64,000 bases of DNA from G039954875 sp047528275 (GCA_047528275.1 CP180023.1:1054001-1118000); one strand, 5' to 3'. Numbered from the stretch's first letter, positions 13,183 through 23,026 are shown. The notes: generated by a model from the sequence alone, not told the origin. A program made the numbers and translations.

Positions 13183-15420
13183 AAAGGTAAGCTACAGGTT
13201 GGTAAGATACATCGTGGGATGGGATTAATAAAAGAATATATTAAAAGGTGACTGAATTTATCAAAATTGTTCCTTACTTATAATACTCCTATTTAGATTG
13301 AAATAGCCACCTATGAATATTATCATTACAATAGCTCGCAAAGCTTTAGAAATTTCTTGCTGATAGAAGATTCTGATAAACGTTCAGTGATATAGATATC
13401 AGTTCCTCACACAAATAAGCTTTTCTAAATGAGATCCATATCATAACCCTCATCACTACGGTCATCTCAAAAGAGATTCGCCTGAACTTCGAGAACAGCA
13501 TCGGTTTGAAAGGTATAGTTAAGCTAAATATGACAGAAAACCCCCATGAAATAGTCCTGACCGAGATCAGAAGCGATCTCCTCAAATATAGCTCCACAGA
13601 AGGAAGAAATACAGGAATATATCATTTCAGTGTACTGTATTTGGTATGCCTCAGTACTCAATAGTACATGAGCAGTAAAAAAGTCCATCGAATACCTTCA
13701 TTTGGCCCTACGAAAAATCCAACGAACAAAACTACTACGCATAACTAATCCTATCAATGGTATAAGATAGATGTGTATTGGCCACAAAAGACGAGTACAC
13801 AAACCTGACATTCATATCACCGAGAAAAGACTATAAACATATGTATCTGATCGGTGGAAAGAAAAAAATCCCCAGCTGGGGATTTTTAAAAATTCAGACC
13901 ATAGATTATTACACCGATTCGGTAGAGTCCGTACTCTATGAGAAGCTCATCTACGCAAAGATCAGCTTAGAACCCTCTCCTAGAAGTTGGTATTCCCACC
14001 ATTACTCAAAGAAAGTGCAGCAGCCAATCAGGTCAAGGTAGAAGAAGCAATGGACTTAGTTATTCATAATCTAGACGTCACAAGTTACAGGAATGACCTT
14101 CACGTAAGCGTAGAGACACCCACATAGTCGATACAGGAGAGTTATCGATCACGATGAATCTTACATCGAAAGAGAAGGTCAAAACCTGAAAGTATGGCAT
14201 CCATCTCGCAAAGCTAATTATGTATTGCAAGGAGTTTTTTTTCGCAAGCAGATCAAACAGAAAAAAAATCTTTACGACAATCAGATCATCTAGAACAGAC
14301 TCACAAGAGTAGGCCAAGAGAAGACCCGATCCTTGTATTGGATCAATTATGGTCTATTAGCAATAGCTACAAACAGACTAATCCATCAATCAAGATTCGG
14401 GGGTTTCTCGAACGTACGAAAAATCCCCATCTGGTCCGTCGTCGAAACAAAAATCAGATTATCGAGAATCCTCGAAGGAACGAGCTTTTTCTTACGATGG
14501 ATATGAATTACCTGATCCGTGCAAGGAAGCTCCTTCAAAGTGGCGTGTTGCAAAGCCAAAGGATAGATCAGAACATCTATTTCAGAGACTAATTAAGCCT
14601 TAATTGATGTTTTCCGATAGACCCTGAAGATGGTTCCGACCGATTTTCCATAATCCTCAAACCCCATATGGGAGAGTTTTTTTTACAGGTCAGGGATGAA
14701 CTGAGGCATCGGAACTATCCAAAATGCTTCGATAGGCACAGAAATAGTAAGAGAATAGTTGATAATAGTATTGTGTGATCCTGCCAGAGGATATTTACCT
14801 CGAGAAGGGGGATGCTAGGGTGCTCAGAAGTTTGTTTTGATCCGAGAGCGTTCTATCACACTAGGAATCACCCGATACAGGGCGTATTATTATATTTATC
14901 AATTGAGAAATTTTTAAAATCAACACCTCTCGGTACAAGACAACCTGAGTCTATCCATCACCAGCTGATCGAAGCATAATCGGATTTTACCCATTAGATT
15001 CATCCGCGGACTCAAGAGGTAATTACTCCTTCATCCAGGCCGATGGCTTTCCTAAGGAGTTGTGGTTGGATGCCTTAATGGGGATCGAGGATGTAGAAAT
15101 GATGCTACAAAATCCAGGTAAGCTTCAAAGGGGTTCAAACGATTAACTTCGGTGTGTAGGAGCAGACTTATTTCACGTCGAAATAGTCAAGGAGATTGGA
15201 TTAAAAATTTCCTATCTGATCTCCAAATTATTACTAGAGTGCTTTAATAGGAGGGGAAGGCTAGCACTTTTTTTTCTTGAGCCATTACTGTAATGAAAGA
15301 ACTAGCTATTATGGGGTTCTTCAGGTTTAGGAATATATAATGTATTCATCATTGTATATTTTGCTACGTTCAAGATAATGAAAATTAGATCAAGGATTTA
15401 AGAAAAGCGTACCTTTACTC
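13183..15420 (+). pseudogene. Decayed gene C, copy 2, and following wreckage
   Basis: The front part (13340-13600) matches tract C at 2.95 kb: FLLIEDSDKRSVI against VLIIEDLDKYLVI, and SKEIRLNFENSIGLKG against GSKRIQLKASLSQMG. Next comes MTENPHEIVLTEIRSDLLKY. An open piece at 13778-14041 contains a perfect palindrome. Later readable pieces are at 14338-14592 (IENPRRNELFLTMDMNYLIR) and about 14600-15240. No family was recognised for any of it. Frames change often and no intact start-to-stop gene of useful length remains. Confidence 0.4.
13864..13887. terminator. Perfect 24-base palindrome, terminator-like
   Basis: Core TCCCCAGCTGGGGA is flanked by five A on the left and five T on the right, all self-complementary. 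The transcript could form a GC-rich stem followed by U residues in either direction. It lies inside a decayed reading frame (KKKIPSWGFLK), so a terminator role is an inference. It could instead be chance coding sequence. Confidence 0.35.
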
Positions 15421-15469
15421 GAGTGATTTTCTTTTTTTTTTAAAAAAAAGATTTATACTTTATAAAAGT

Positions 15470-16115
15470 ACTTTCATTAGCGATTGAAGCCTAGATCAGC
15501 TGTTGTAGTGATCACGAACCCCCACCATCTGAAACGTTTAAGTAAACATAATTGGATCAGAACGACTACGCTACACGTATTGATAGGATATTACCAAGGA
15601 TAGATTTTGAGCTTAATTTTCAAGTTATTCAAACCAAGGTACGTTCTCGAGATCGGCACTTTTACAGGATATTCAGGGCTCTGTTTGACCGAGTGGATCA
15701 CTTAGGATGGTCTTTTGATCAGTATCGATATCGACGAAAATTTGCGGTCGATTTCCTAGAAATATTTTGAGAATTCTGACTATGCTCATCAAATCCGACC
15801 GATGTATGGCAATACTTTAAAATTGATCCCTAAGTTACCATACCATTTTGATTTAGTATTCATCAATGCTGATAAGAGGTCTTATGCACAGTATTTTGAT
15901 TTAGTTGTTGAAAAGATGCCGACCGATAGGATCATTCTCACTGACAATGTCATTTAGTCGAATAAGGTGCTCAAAGCATCTAATGCAGATGATAAGCAGG
16001 CTTCAGTTATTCGGGTATACAACAAAAAGCTTCAGAAAGATGCGGGGGTAGAGACTATCATATTGTCTATCCATGATAGGCTGACCCTTGCGCGAGTTAA
16101 ATAGTTTATATGGAT
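15470..16115 (+). pseudogene. Broken class I O-methyltransferase (CCoAOMT-like)
   Basis: Remnant of a SAM-dependent O-methyltransferase of the caffeoyl-CoA type (Methyltransf_3). The SAM-binding segment IGTFTGYSGLCLTEW is near 15655-15700, in a different frame from the start. ISIDIDENLRSIS follows, and from 15780 a frame reads YGNTLKLIPKLP, FDLVFINADKRSYAQYFDLV, RIILTDNVI, a TAG where the family has W, and VETIILSIHDRLTLARVK. Frameshifts and several stops kill it. The front part (SDHEPPPSETFK) is also recognisable. It lies directly upstream of the NADH dehydrogenase gene on the same strand. The natural substrate cannot be told from the sequence. Confidence 0.85.
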
Positions 16116-16195
16116 GGATCATCAGATCGAGCCTATAGGTTGAGTTTCCAGCCAAAGTGAAATATCTTATAACTTTACCACTTGAAGTTTTAGAT

Positions 16196-17512
16196 ATGAA
16201 TATTCCGGACAGGAGCTTGAAAAGGGTAGTGATCATCGGCGCCGGCTTTGGTGGATTGCAGATCGCTAAGCGGCTCGATAGAGAAAAATTTCAAGTAGTA
16301 CTCATCGATCGCAACAATTACCATACTTTCCAACCTTTGCTTTATCAAGTGGCTACAGCGGGTTTAGAACCGGACTCTATTGCTCATGCAGTTCGGACGA
16401 TCATCAAAAAGACGGAAAATTTCTATTTTCGACTGGCTCATGTCCGTCGTATCGATCCGGATCAACGGAGTATTTTTTCCGATATCGGAACACTCACTTA
16501 CGATTATTTGATTCTAGCTACAGGTTCGAAGACTAATTATTTTAGCAACGAACGTATTGAGCACTTTACCTTGCCAATGAAGTCAATCACTGAAGCATTG
16601 GATTTGCGGAGTTGTATTCTACAGAGTTTTGAAACAGCTTTACTCACTGACGATCTCAAACAGCGCGAACGCCTGATGACTTTTGTCATCGTAGGGGGGG
16701 GGCCTACGGGAGTAGAGTTGGCAGGCGCTTTTGCCGAACTCAAAAGACATGTATTGCCGCATGATTACCCTGACTTAGATATCCGTCGTATGAACATTCA
16801 CTTAATACAGGCGACCCCTCGGTTACTAGACGGTATGTCTGAAGCATCAGCCGAAATAGCCTTGAAAAACCTCAAAGAAATGGATGTTAATGTCTGGTTA
16901 AATGCTCCTGTAAAGGACTATAATGGAGAGGTAGTCCATATGGAAAACGCCCGGTTAGAGTCTTTCAATGTGATATGGGCTGCCGGAGTGAAGGGAGCAT
17001 TGATCGATGGATTTGAGAAGAAGGTTATAGAGCGTGGGCGGTTTTTAGTCGATACCTATAGCCGGATACAAGGATATGAAGAGATTTTTTCTATCGGTGA
17101 TGTAGCTTCAATGAAGGGTGACAAACGCTATCCTCATGGACATTCAATGACGGCACAACCGGCAGTCCAGCAAGGTATCCGCTTGGCAAAAAATCTCAAT
17201 CGTTTGGCAGCTGGTCAAAAGATGAAACCTTTCAGGTATCGAAATTTAGGTTCGATGGCTACGATCGGTAGGAATAAGGCCGTATGTGATCTACCTTGGC
17301 TTAAGTTGAAAGGATTCACCGCATGGTTGGTGTGGATGTTTATTCACCTGGTTAACCTGGTAGGTTTTCGCAATCGTATGATTGCTTTGATGAATTGGGT
17401 TATTCAATACTTTCAATATAATAAAAGCGTACGTTTGATCATCCGTCCGTATTGTCGACCGGAGAAACCGGAGAAAAAGGATCTGAACACTTCATCTGAA
17501 ATGAAGTTGTGA
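16196..17512 (+). CDS. ndh: Type II NADH dehydrogenase (NDH-2)
   Basis: Non-proton-pumping NADH:quinone oxidoreductase that feeds electrons from NADH into the membrane quinone pool, here most likely menaquinone. The protein is 438 residues, normal for the family. The FAD-binding GAGFGG is at residues 15-20 and the NADH-binding VGGGPTGVELAG is near 166-177. A late FAD motif FSIGDVA is near 300, and a hydrophobic C-terminal stretch (WLVWMFIHLVNLVG) is suited to membrane attachment. I chose ATG 16196 over the upstream GTG at 16157 because MNIP followed by the Rossmann strand is the usual Bacteroidota beginning. A nine-G run encodes GGG in the second motif and is in frame. The end overlaps the convergent isochorismate synthase gene by 21 bases. 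Confidence 0.93.
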   Translation: MNIPDRSLKRVVIIGAGFGGLQIAKRLDREKFQVVLIDRNNYHTFQPLLYQVATAGLEPDSIAHAVRTIIKKTENFYFRLAHVRRIDPDQRSIFSDIGTLTYDYLILATGSKTNYFSNERIEHFTLPMKSITEALDLRSCILQSFETALLTDDLKQRERLMTFVIVGGGPTGVELAGAFAELKRHVLPHDYPDLDIRRMNIHLIQATPRLLDGMSEASAEIALKNLKEMDVNVWLNAPVKDYNGEVVHMENARLESFNVIWAAGVKGALIDGFEKKVIERGRFLVDTYSRIQGYEEIFSIGDVASMKGDKRYPHGHSMTAQPAVQQGIRLAKNLNRLAAGQKMKPFRYRNLGSMATIGRNKAVCDLPWLKLKGFTAWLVWMFIHLVNLVGFRNRMIALMNWVIQYFQYNKSVRLIIRPYCRPEKPEKKDLNTSSEMKL

Positions 17513-18535
17513 GAGTGTGTTTTCTGCTTTGATTTCCGTTTCCAGCCATTCTTTTTCAGGTTCGCTCTGAGCAGTAATCCCACTTCCAACGTATAGCACA
17601 ATCTCTCCTTGATGGATCTGAGCACACCTCAAATTGATGTAGAGTTCCGTAATGTTTTTTTTAATAGGACCAATGTATCCGGCATAAAATGTCCGGTTGT
17701 AGTCTTCGTGATTCAAGATGAAATTCAGAGCGGCTTTTTGTGGTAAGCCACATACGGCCGGTGTAGGGTGTAAGTGATGGAGCAATGTATGAGAATCCGG
17801 CATTTCCGAAAAGGAAAAATCGATCATTGTCTTGAGGTGTTTAATTCGGCCAGTACTCAGACTACCAGTCTTTCCAATAGATATTTTTCCGGAATAGTTT
17901 TGTAAAATGTTCGTGATATGCCTGAGTACCATATGATGCTCTTCCAATTCTTTAAAGGTCCAGGTGAACGCAGAAATATCGCTTGATAGGGTTCCAGCTA
18001 AGGCTTCTGATTGTAGTTTTTTGTTCTTGATACGAAGGAGTAACTCCGGTGTAGCTCCTATCCACAGGCCATACTTGGGCTCATACCAGAGATTAACCAA
18101 ACCCTCTGGGTGTGCAGTAAGTAGGTTTTGAAAACTGGTTTTTAAGGCCAGCCTTCTGAAGGGAATCTTTTTCATCCGAGAAAGTACTACCTTTTTCAAT
18201 ATTCCAGTATGGAGTTGTTTCAGAGCTGCGTTGATCATACGGATGTATTCGGTCGAAGGAGTTTCCTGCCAATAGTGTTTGAGCGTCTTGTACTCTGATG
18301 AGGGGGAGGACGATGGGATTTTGGCATAGAGGATTTTACTGGGACAAATCCGGATCGTATGGTCATGATTGAAGCTCCCAATGAGAAAATGATCTTCTTG
18401 AGAAGTTTGGTCCGGATTGTGGATATAAAGTTCTATGATATCTCCTCCAGGTTTTCTGAAGAGGGCAAATTTTCGTTGGGCCTGATAAGCTTTTAAGGCT
18501 GCTTTATAAAGTTGAGGGAGATCATATTTTTTCAC
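17492..18535 (-). CDS. menF: Isochorismate synthase
   Basis: Converts chorismate to isochorismate, the first committed step of menaquinone synthesis. The 347-residue protein has the chorismate-binding fold with family motifs QSEALAGT, HPTPAVCGLPQ, YAGYIGP and, near the end, VGSGITAQSEPEKEW. It begins with a GTG at 18535, eight bases after the thioesterase stop, so translation is probably coupled. It is last in an acyltransferase-thioesterase-menF operon. The hotdog thioesterase beside it fits a DHNA-CoA hydrolysis role in the same pathway. Salicylate or siderophore synthesis is the alternative for this family, but no siderophore genes are nearby. The AroC encoded 13 kb away makes the substrate. 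Confidence 0.9.
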   Translation of the reverse strand: MKKYDLPQLYKAALKAYQAQRKFALFRKPGGDIIELYIHNPDQTSQEDHFLIGSFNHDHTIRICPSKILYAKIPSSSPSSEYKTLKHYWQETPSTEYIRMINAALKQLHTGILKKVVLSRMKKIPFRRLALKTSFQNLLTAHPEGLVNLWYEPKYGLWIGATPELLLRIKNKKLQSEALAGTLSSDISAFTWTFKELEEHHMVLRHITNILQNYSGKISIGKTGSLSTGRIKHLKTMIDFSFSEMPDSHTLLHHLHPTPAVCGLPQKAALNFILNHEDYNRTFYAGYIGPIKKNITELYINLRCAQIHQGEIVLYVGSGITAQSEPEKEWLETEIKAENTLSQLHFR

Positions 18536-18543
18536 TCGAATAC

Positions 18544-18966
18544 TTATTTTTTAGGGGAGATGATGTTGGTCATCTTACACTGGCTGATGAGAAGCCCGTC
18601 TTCATCACACACCTCGATTTGGATGAAATGAGTAGTCTTGCCTTTGTGGATCAAGCATGCGGTAGCTGAGAGGATTCCTTTTTTTTTGGAACGGATATGG
18701 TTGGCTGAGATCTCCAGACCAAATACCTGAAATTTTTCCCGATTGACAGTGTAGGCTGAAAGCATACTCCCAGTACTTTCAGCTAGTGCCACGGTAGCCC
18801 CCCCGTGCAGAAAACCCATCGGCTGATGCACACGCGTATCGACAGGCATTTGGGCGACCAGAAAATCAGATCCCACTTTGATGTAGGTAATATGGAGTGT
18901 CTTCATTAAAGTATTATCATTAGTTTCGTTGAGTCGTTTTAGTAGGATTGTCGAATCTTTTTCCAT
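18544..18966 (-). CDS. PaaI-type hotdog thioesterase (possible DHNA-CoA thioesterase)
   Basis: A 140-residue hotdog-fold acyl-CoA thioesterase. The signature HQPMGFLHGGATVALAEST carries the HGG(A/M) active-site loop, followed by GLEISANHIRSKKKG, typical of the PaaI/YdiI group. The ATG at 18966 follows the stop of the acyltransferase almost directly; a TTG one codon earlier is possible. Because isochorismate synthase comes next, I infer that it hydrolyses 1,4-dihydroxy-2-naphthoyl-CoA in menaquinone synthesis. Family knowledge supports this in Bacteroidota, but the substrate is not visible in the sequence. Confidence 0.88.
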   Translation of the reverse strand: MEKDSTILLKRLNETNDNTLMKTLHITYIKVGSDFLVAQMPVDTRVHQPMGFLHGGATVALAESTGSMLSAYTVNREKFQVFGLEISANHIRSKKKGILSATACLIHKGKTTHFIQIEVCDEDGLLISQCKMTNIISPKK

Positions 18967-18969
18967 CAA

Positions 18970-19527
18970 TTAAAATATTTTAGGATTGAAATTTTCTGGA
19001 TATTTCCCAGTATATTTTTGATAATGAGCTTCGATTATCTTCATGTCTTCTTTAAAATTCCCCCTAGGATAGAGGATCTTATTAACACTAGCAGTCCTCG
19101 ATCGATAATCTAAAGCTCCTAGAGCGATGGGTACACCGGCGCCTTGAGCAATGTAATAAAAACCAGTTTTCCACCGTGTGACACGTTTGCGGCTTCCTTC
19201 GGCTGGGACCATCAAGATGAATTGATCTTTTTCGTTGAAAAGATTTATAACGTATTGAGTTAGGTTATTTCTTTGAGGTCGGTTGACTCCTATAGCACCT
19301 AAGAATTTGAGCAACCAACCGTACCAGCTTTGAGTATGTTTGTTTTTGATAAAGAATTTTATGTTGAGCTGAAGGATCCAGAAGCCTGCTAGAGAGAAGA
19401 CCAAATCCCAGTTTGAAGTATGTGGAGCAGCGATGAGTACACTTTTTTTGAAAGATTCTAAAGGAACTTTGGTCTCTATTTTCCAACGAAATAAAGCATA
19501 AATCAATTGGCCGATGTGATTTTTCAT
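18970..19527 (-). CDS. 1-acyl-glycerol-3-phosphate acyltransferase-like protein
   Basis: Membrane-associated phospholipid acyltransferase of the PlsC superfamily, about 185 residues. It has the catalytic HX4D box (PHTSNWD), a GAIGVNR segment and the substrate-binding PAEGSRKRVTRWKTGFYYI. I chose the ATG at 19527 (MKNHIGQLIYALFRWKIE). A TTG at 19617 or an ATG at 19554 would add up to 30 residues that do not look family-like. It is first gene of the operon with the thioesterase and menF. The acyl acceptor could be lysophosphatidate or another lipid. Confidence 0.83.
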   Translation of the reverse strand: MKNHIGQLIYALFRWKIETKVPLESFKKSVLIAAPHTSNWDLVFSLAGFWILQLNIKFFIKNKHTQSWYGWLLKFLGAIGVNRPQRNNLTQYVINLFNEKDQFILMVPAEGSRKRVTRWKTGFYYIAQGAGVPIALGALDYRSRTASVNKILYPRGNFKEDMKIIEAHYQKYTGKYPENFNPKIF

Positions 19528-19617
19528 GCGGGCAAAAATACTCAAAAAGACCATAGAAGACTGTGGAAGAGTGCCTATAGTCTCTTGGAGGATCAATGAG
19601 GGTTTGAAGTTAATCAA

Positions 19618-20600
19618 TCAGTCAATTTATACGATTGTTTTGATTCATCAGGTTAGTCTACCGATTTAAATATTTCATCATCACGATAAGGGCATCCCGA
19701 GATGACGCATTCCAGTCCGTCTTGGGTCATATTCCACCGGCCTTCGGTGTGATAAAATCAATGAGTTTTCTATTTTTTCATCATGAAGTTTTGAAATTAT
19801 GATAAATAGATCTTTAACATCACGATTTTGAATATAAATGATACTCGAAGTGTGATACTGAAAAAATTATCAAGGTACATGGTAGAGATATTAGGCTCAA
19901 AACTGTATTGGTATCGGATGATTGGCATCTTTTTTTTGAGAATCTTTTCGATTATTTCCTTTGGAGATAAGGATGACCTCAGGATAGATAATATCATCAT
20001 TTGATTTTTGAAAGGCTACCTCTATCGGGGAAATGATCTTGTCCTGAAATAATACCAGTAGGGGGATGAACCGGTCAAAGTTATATTCAAAAGTGTTTTT
20101 TTTCAGGATATTCGTTGAATATAATATTTCATTCATGTTGAGATCTATTAAGGTGTATAGTCTTCCTAGATGAGATATCATATTAGAATTGATCGATGTA
20201 GATCATACCGGATATAATGTTACTTGCTATCGCCATGTACCATAGGATGAGTAAATCAGTCATCAATAATTTTTTCAATCGAAAAACATGGTACAAAAAC
20301 TTGATTCAAAACAACATAACTATGATAACCGGAATCAGGACCAATAGACTTATGAACAGGATCCTGAGGTAATACATCGGGGTGGAGTCAAAGCTGTAAA
20401 TCAAAAAGTTGAAAAAAACACAAATTTTTTATCGGCTGGAAATACATATGGATGTTATGAAACAAAAAAAAGACACTATAGACTGATCACAGCCAACCCC
20501 AAGGATGAAGCAACTCCTTAGTACTACTATAGCCCATCGAGAAAAATGTCTTATGATTTTTTCTAGAATATTTATTATCAGGTTTATAGGTGATCTCAAT
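19618..20600 (-). pseudogene. Decayed minus-strand coding region downstream of PspC remnant
   Basis: About 1 kb without an intact gene. Minus-strand pieces read MISHLGRLYTLIDLNMNEIL and KSNDDIIYPEVILISKGN (19.9-20.2 kb), then EGRWNMTQDGLECVISGCPY near 19.7 kb. They follow the PspC-domain remnant on the same strand, so they may be its C-terminal half or a separate dead gene. I could not name a family. Confidence 0.35.
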
Positions 20601-21195
20601 TTTGAGTCAGCTACAACGCTTTACTTTTTAAAAGATTTTTTGATCGTGTTAAAATTCACAAGCTCTCCATGCATTTAGAGCTTCTCTACAGTAGTTTTAG
20701 CATAAGGTACTAGGATCCAGAAAATAATGTATCCTAATAGGATAGGGGATGAATGGAATGAATAACATCGCTAAGGCCAGAGCCAAGATTCGTATCCAGG
20801 TGGAATCCACCCCAAGATAAATAGTCAATCCACTAGATATTTAAGTGAGATATTTTTCTTCAGGATGCCTAAAAAGTCTTTTTTTGATAAGCGGTATGTC
20901 TCGATATTTCTTGAAATTTTACCTGTTCTTCTTCATCTTCGCTGAGATAGGACTCAGGCCCCTTCATGATTTAGATAACCTCCTCAACATCAGTTGATAG
21001 GATAATTTCACGGCCTTGAAAACTAGTTTTGAATAGGTTAACAATACATTGCTCAATATCGTACATGATATCTTCAGTTTTTTCAGTACTCTTTGAGGAA
21101 AATACCTTCTTCTGAGAAGTACTTTTTGAATAGGTCATAGGCCTTTTCTTCCATGTTGTAAACAAATTCAACTAAGTTGATTTTGATCGTCTAAT
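20601..21195 (-). pseudogene. Broken PspC-domain protein gene
   Basis: Remnant of the PspC-domain membrane protein that usually follows PadR in Bacteroidota. The start has decayed to ATG-AAT-TAG, followed by TIKINLVEFVYNMEEKAYDLF. Then come IMYDIEQCIVNLFK (family: DIExxIAELF), STDVEEVI, a membrane part reading LGVDSTWIRILALALAMLFI and FIPYPIRIHYFLDP, and the family tail AKTTVEKL-MHGELVNFNTIK. Several frameshifts and stops separate these pieces. The living family acts in envelope stress sensing. The PadR gene directly upstream is intact. Confidence 0.82.
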
Positions 21196-21534
21196 TCATG
21201 ATGTGTGTGTTTTTTTTCTGAGTTGATCGACAGATTCGGAGAGTTCATTCCAAGTCTCATTCAATTCTTTGAGCACAGCTTCTCCTTTAGTTGTAAGGGG
21301 AAAATACTTTTTTGGTGGACCGAAAGAAGACTCTTTCCATCGATAATGGAGCAAACTGGTATTTTTCAATCGGGTCAGCAACGGATAGATTGTACCTTCT
21401 ACTACAAAGAATTTAACGTGCTTCAGTGTATCGATGATATCTGATGCATAGACCTCTCCATCTTTGATAATACTAAGGATACAAAACTCCAATATACTTT
21501 TTTTCATCTGAGTTTTAATATTTTTAATATTCAT
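21196..21534 (-). CDS. PadR family transcriptional regulator
   Basis: Small winged-helix repressor, 112 residues, full length for the family. The beginning MNIKNIKTQMKKSILEFCIL matches the Bacteroidota PadR pattern with a TQMRKG-like segment, followed by the wing region VVEGTIYPLLTRLKN and GPPKKYFPLTTKGEAVLKEL. The usual partner is a PspC-domain protein that it co-transcribes with and often regulates. That partner, immediately downstream, is a pseudogene here, so this regulator may have no local target left. The upstream region is AT-rich; no clear promoter was seen. Confidence 0.9.
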   Translation of the reverse strand: MNIKNIKTQMKKSILEFCILSIIKDGEVYASDIIDTLKHVKFFVVEGTIYPLLTRLKNTSLLHYRWKESSFGPPKKYFPLTTKGEAVLKELNETWNELSESVDQLRKKTHTS

Positions 21535-21830
21535 AGCATATCATATTTATTTGTTATGAAAACATATATATATATAATGATACTATGTGATAAAATATAT
21601 CTTAAACATTACCTATCCCTCTCTATGCATATTAAAAACGAGCTTTAAGAAGAACCCGTTCAAATGCTGGATCAGGGTAAGCGAAACAATCTTAGAGAAA
21701 CTAGCACAAATGAAACCATCAAAACTTTTAACATAATTACTTCATATCATCAATAGGTACAATGTTTAGAAAAATGAGTTCAAGAAATCCCCCCTGATAT
21801 AAAGACTACGCAGGAATCAGTGTATGCTGT
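21535..21830. other. Gene-free AT-rich region upstream of padR
   Basis: About 300 bases with no open frame of interest. The first 70 bases hold alternating AT strings that may include the padR promoter. Beyond these I see nothing definable before the Rhs remnant. Confidence 0.3.
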
Positions 21831-22325
21831 CCACTTTCCTTCTAGCTCCTTTACCTATTGATTTCGATCATCACAGCAAGATGGAAGGAGATATTTTTAC
21901 CATAGGCCTCTTGTGTAATTCCAGGCCGATGTCGTGTTGGACTATGTGGATGGGGGTGAAATATTATGATGTATAGGTGGGGAGTGTTTGATTCTGATCT
22001 TTCTGGGTGGTATTGAGTGCTGATGCGCATTGGCTGGCATGCTGGATCAATCTTTACTCTACTAGTGCGGTGGATGGGATTAATCTTTTTGCATTTGTTA
22101 GAGGTAATTCCATCCGATACTTCGAACCGGATGGTAGGGCGCCAACGGATGAGGTGAAGATGATTGAATTTAGTAATTTTTTATTGTTTAAATATAGAGA
22201 TAGGAAATCGAAGCAGATGATTATTTATACACATGCTAGTTTCATTGGGTAAGAATCTATTTTTGTACCTGAAGGAATGGAAATACATTTTTTTGGGCCC
22301 CATGGTAAATTTTTACGTACTCAAT
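21831..22325 (+). pseudogene. Rhs-repeat core C-terminal remnant with Stv-like tip
   Basis: Fragment of an Rhs/YD-repeat polymorphic toxin. At 21940-22145 the pieces MGVKYYDV, VLSADAHW and DGINLFAFVRGNSIRYFEPD match the conserved Rhs core ending (GxxYYDxxxGRWLSxDP then DGxNLYxxVxNNPxxxxDPDG), with stops where core residues should be. After DGRAP the variable tip continues as KQMIIYTHASFIG, a TAA, IFVPEGMEIHFFGPHGKFL. This resembles the putative adhesin Stv domain found at some Rhs tips (moderate confidence). Most of the long YD-repeat shaft is missing upstream. It is dead. Confidence 0.75.
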
Positions 22326-22557
22326 AAAGAAAATCTTTTAATCATTAAGAATACTGATATATATGAAAATAATAAATAAGTTGATAGAGTAAATAATTAT
22401 TTATTATAATATTTTAAAATATATTATGAATATATAATTGATTTTAATGGTATTAATAATGATAATTTATTTTAATTCATAAAATAATTAATTATAAACC
22501 AGGATTTAATAAATATTAAATATAAATATATCTGATTTTATTTTTAACAAGGATAAT
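22326..22557. other. AT-rich spacer after Rhs remnant
   Basis: Over 200 bases made almost only of A and T, without a coding frame. An AAGGA sequence stands four bases before the ATG at 22558, so the right edge is probably the leader of the next small gene. Confidence 0.4.
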
Positions 22558-22914
22558 ATGAAAGTTTTATTTGATGAAATTAGTCAATTCAAGAGACTTC
22601 AGGCCACAAATTTACTTTCTGTGAAAAATACAGTAAAACATTTTGACAATCGAAAGCCTGACTTAAAAGAATTAGTTGAAGTTGATGAGGAATTGGGTTA
22701 TGAATAAATATTTATTTCCTTTTATCTTGGGCTAAATCAGTTATCAGTTCTTTCTGAATCAGCTAAAAGAAAATATGATTATTATGCACCTAATCTTCCT
22801 GAAATAACTCTTGGAGAAGGCATTCAAGATTATATAAAACCCCTATCCGATAGAGAGATAAGATTAGTTGTTAGGAGGGCTGCAGATAATCCCGTGTTCA
22901 GAATCGCCAGATAA
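22558..22914 (+). pseudogene. Small gene with a single in-frame TAA (candidate Rhs-linked immunity gene)
   Basis: A single frame of 118 codons begins at an ATG preceded by AAGGA and has only one interruption, a TAA at 22705-22707, before its stop at 22912. The first part reads MKVLFDEISQFKRLQATNLL and ends VDEELGYE. The rest reads YLGLNQLSVLSESAKRKYDY, LPEITLGEGIQDYIKPLSD and REIRLVVRRAADNPVFRIAR. The protein is soluble and charged, with no recognised family. Its place just after an Rhs tip is where immunity genes normally lie; that role is inferred from position only. It could also still make a 49-residue peptide. Confidence 0.45.
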
Positions 22915-23026
22915 GGCAACTGTAGACCGGTGTAATAAGCTGTGAGTCAAGAACGAAATAGTAAACGATAAAAACTTTAATTATGAACGATAGGGATCAA
23001 GACCCTCTCAAGCCCATCTAAAGAAT

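Noticed and set aside
19533..19540. TAnnTTTG box before the acyltransferase gene
   Set aside because: It lies only five bases before the chosen ATG, too close to act as its promoter.
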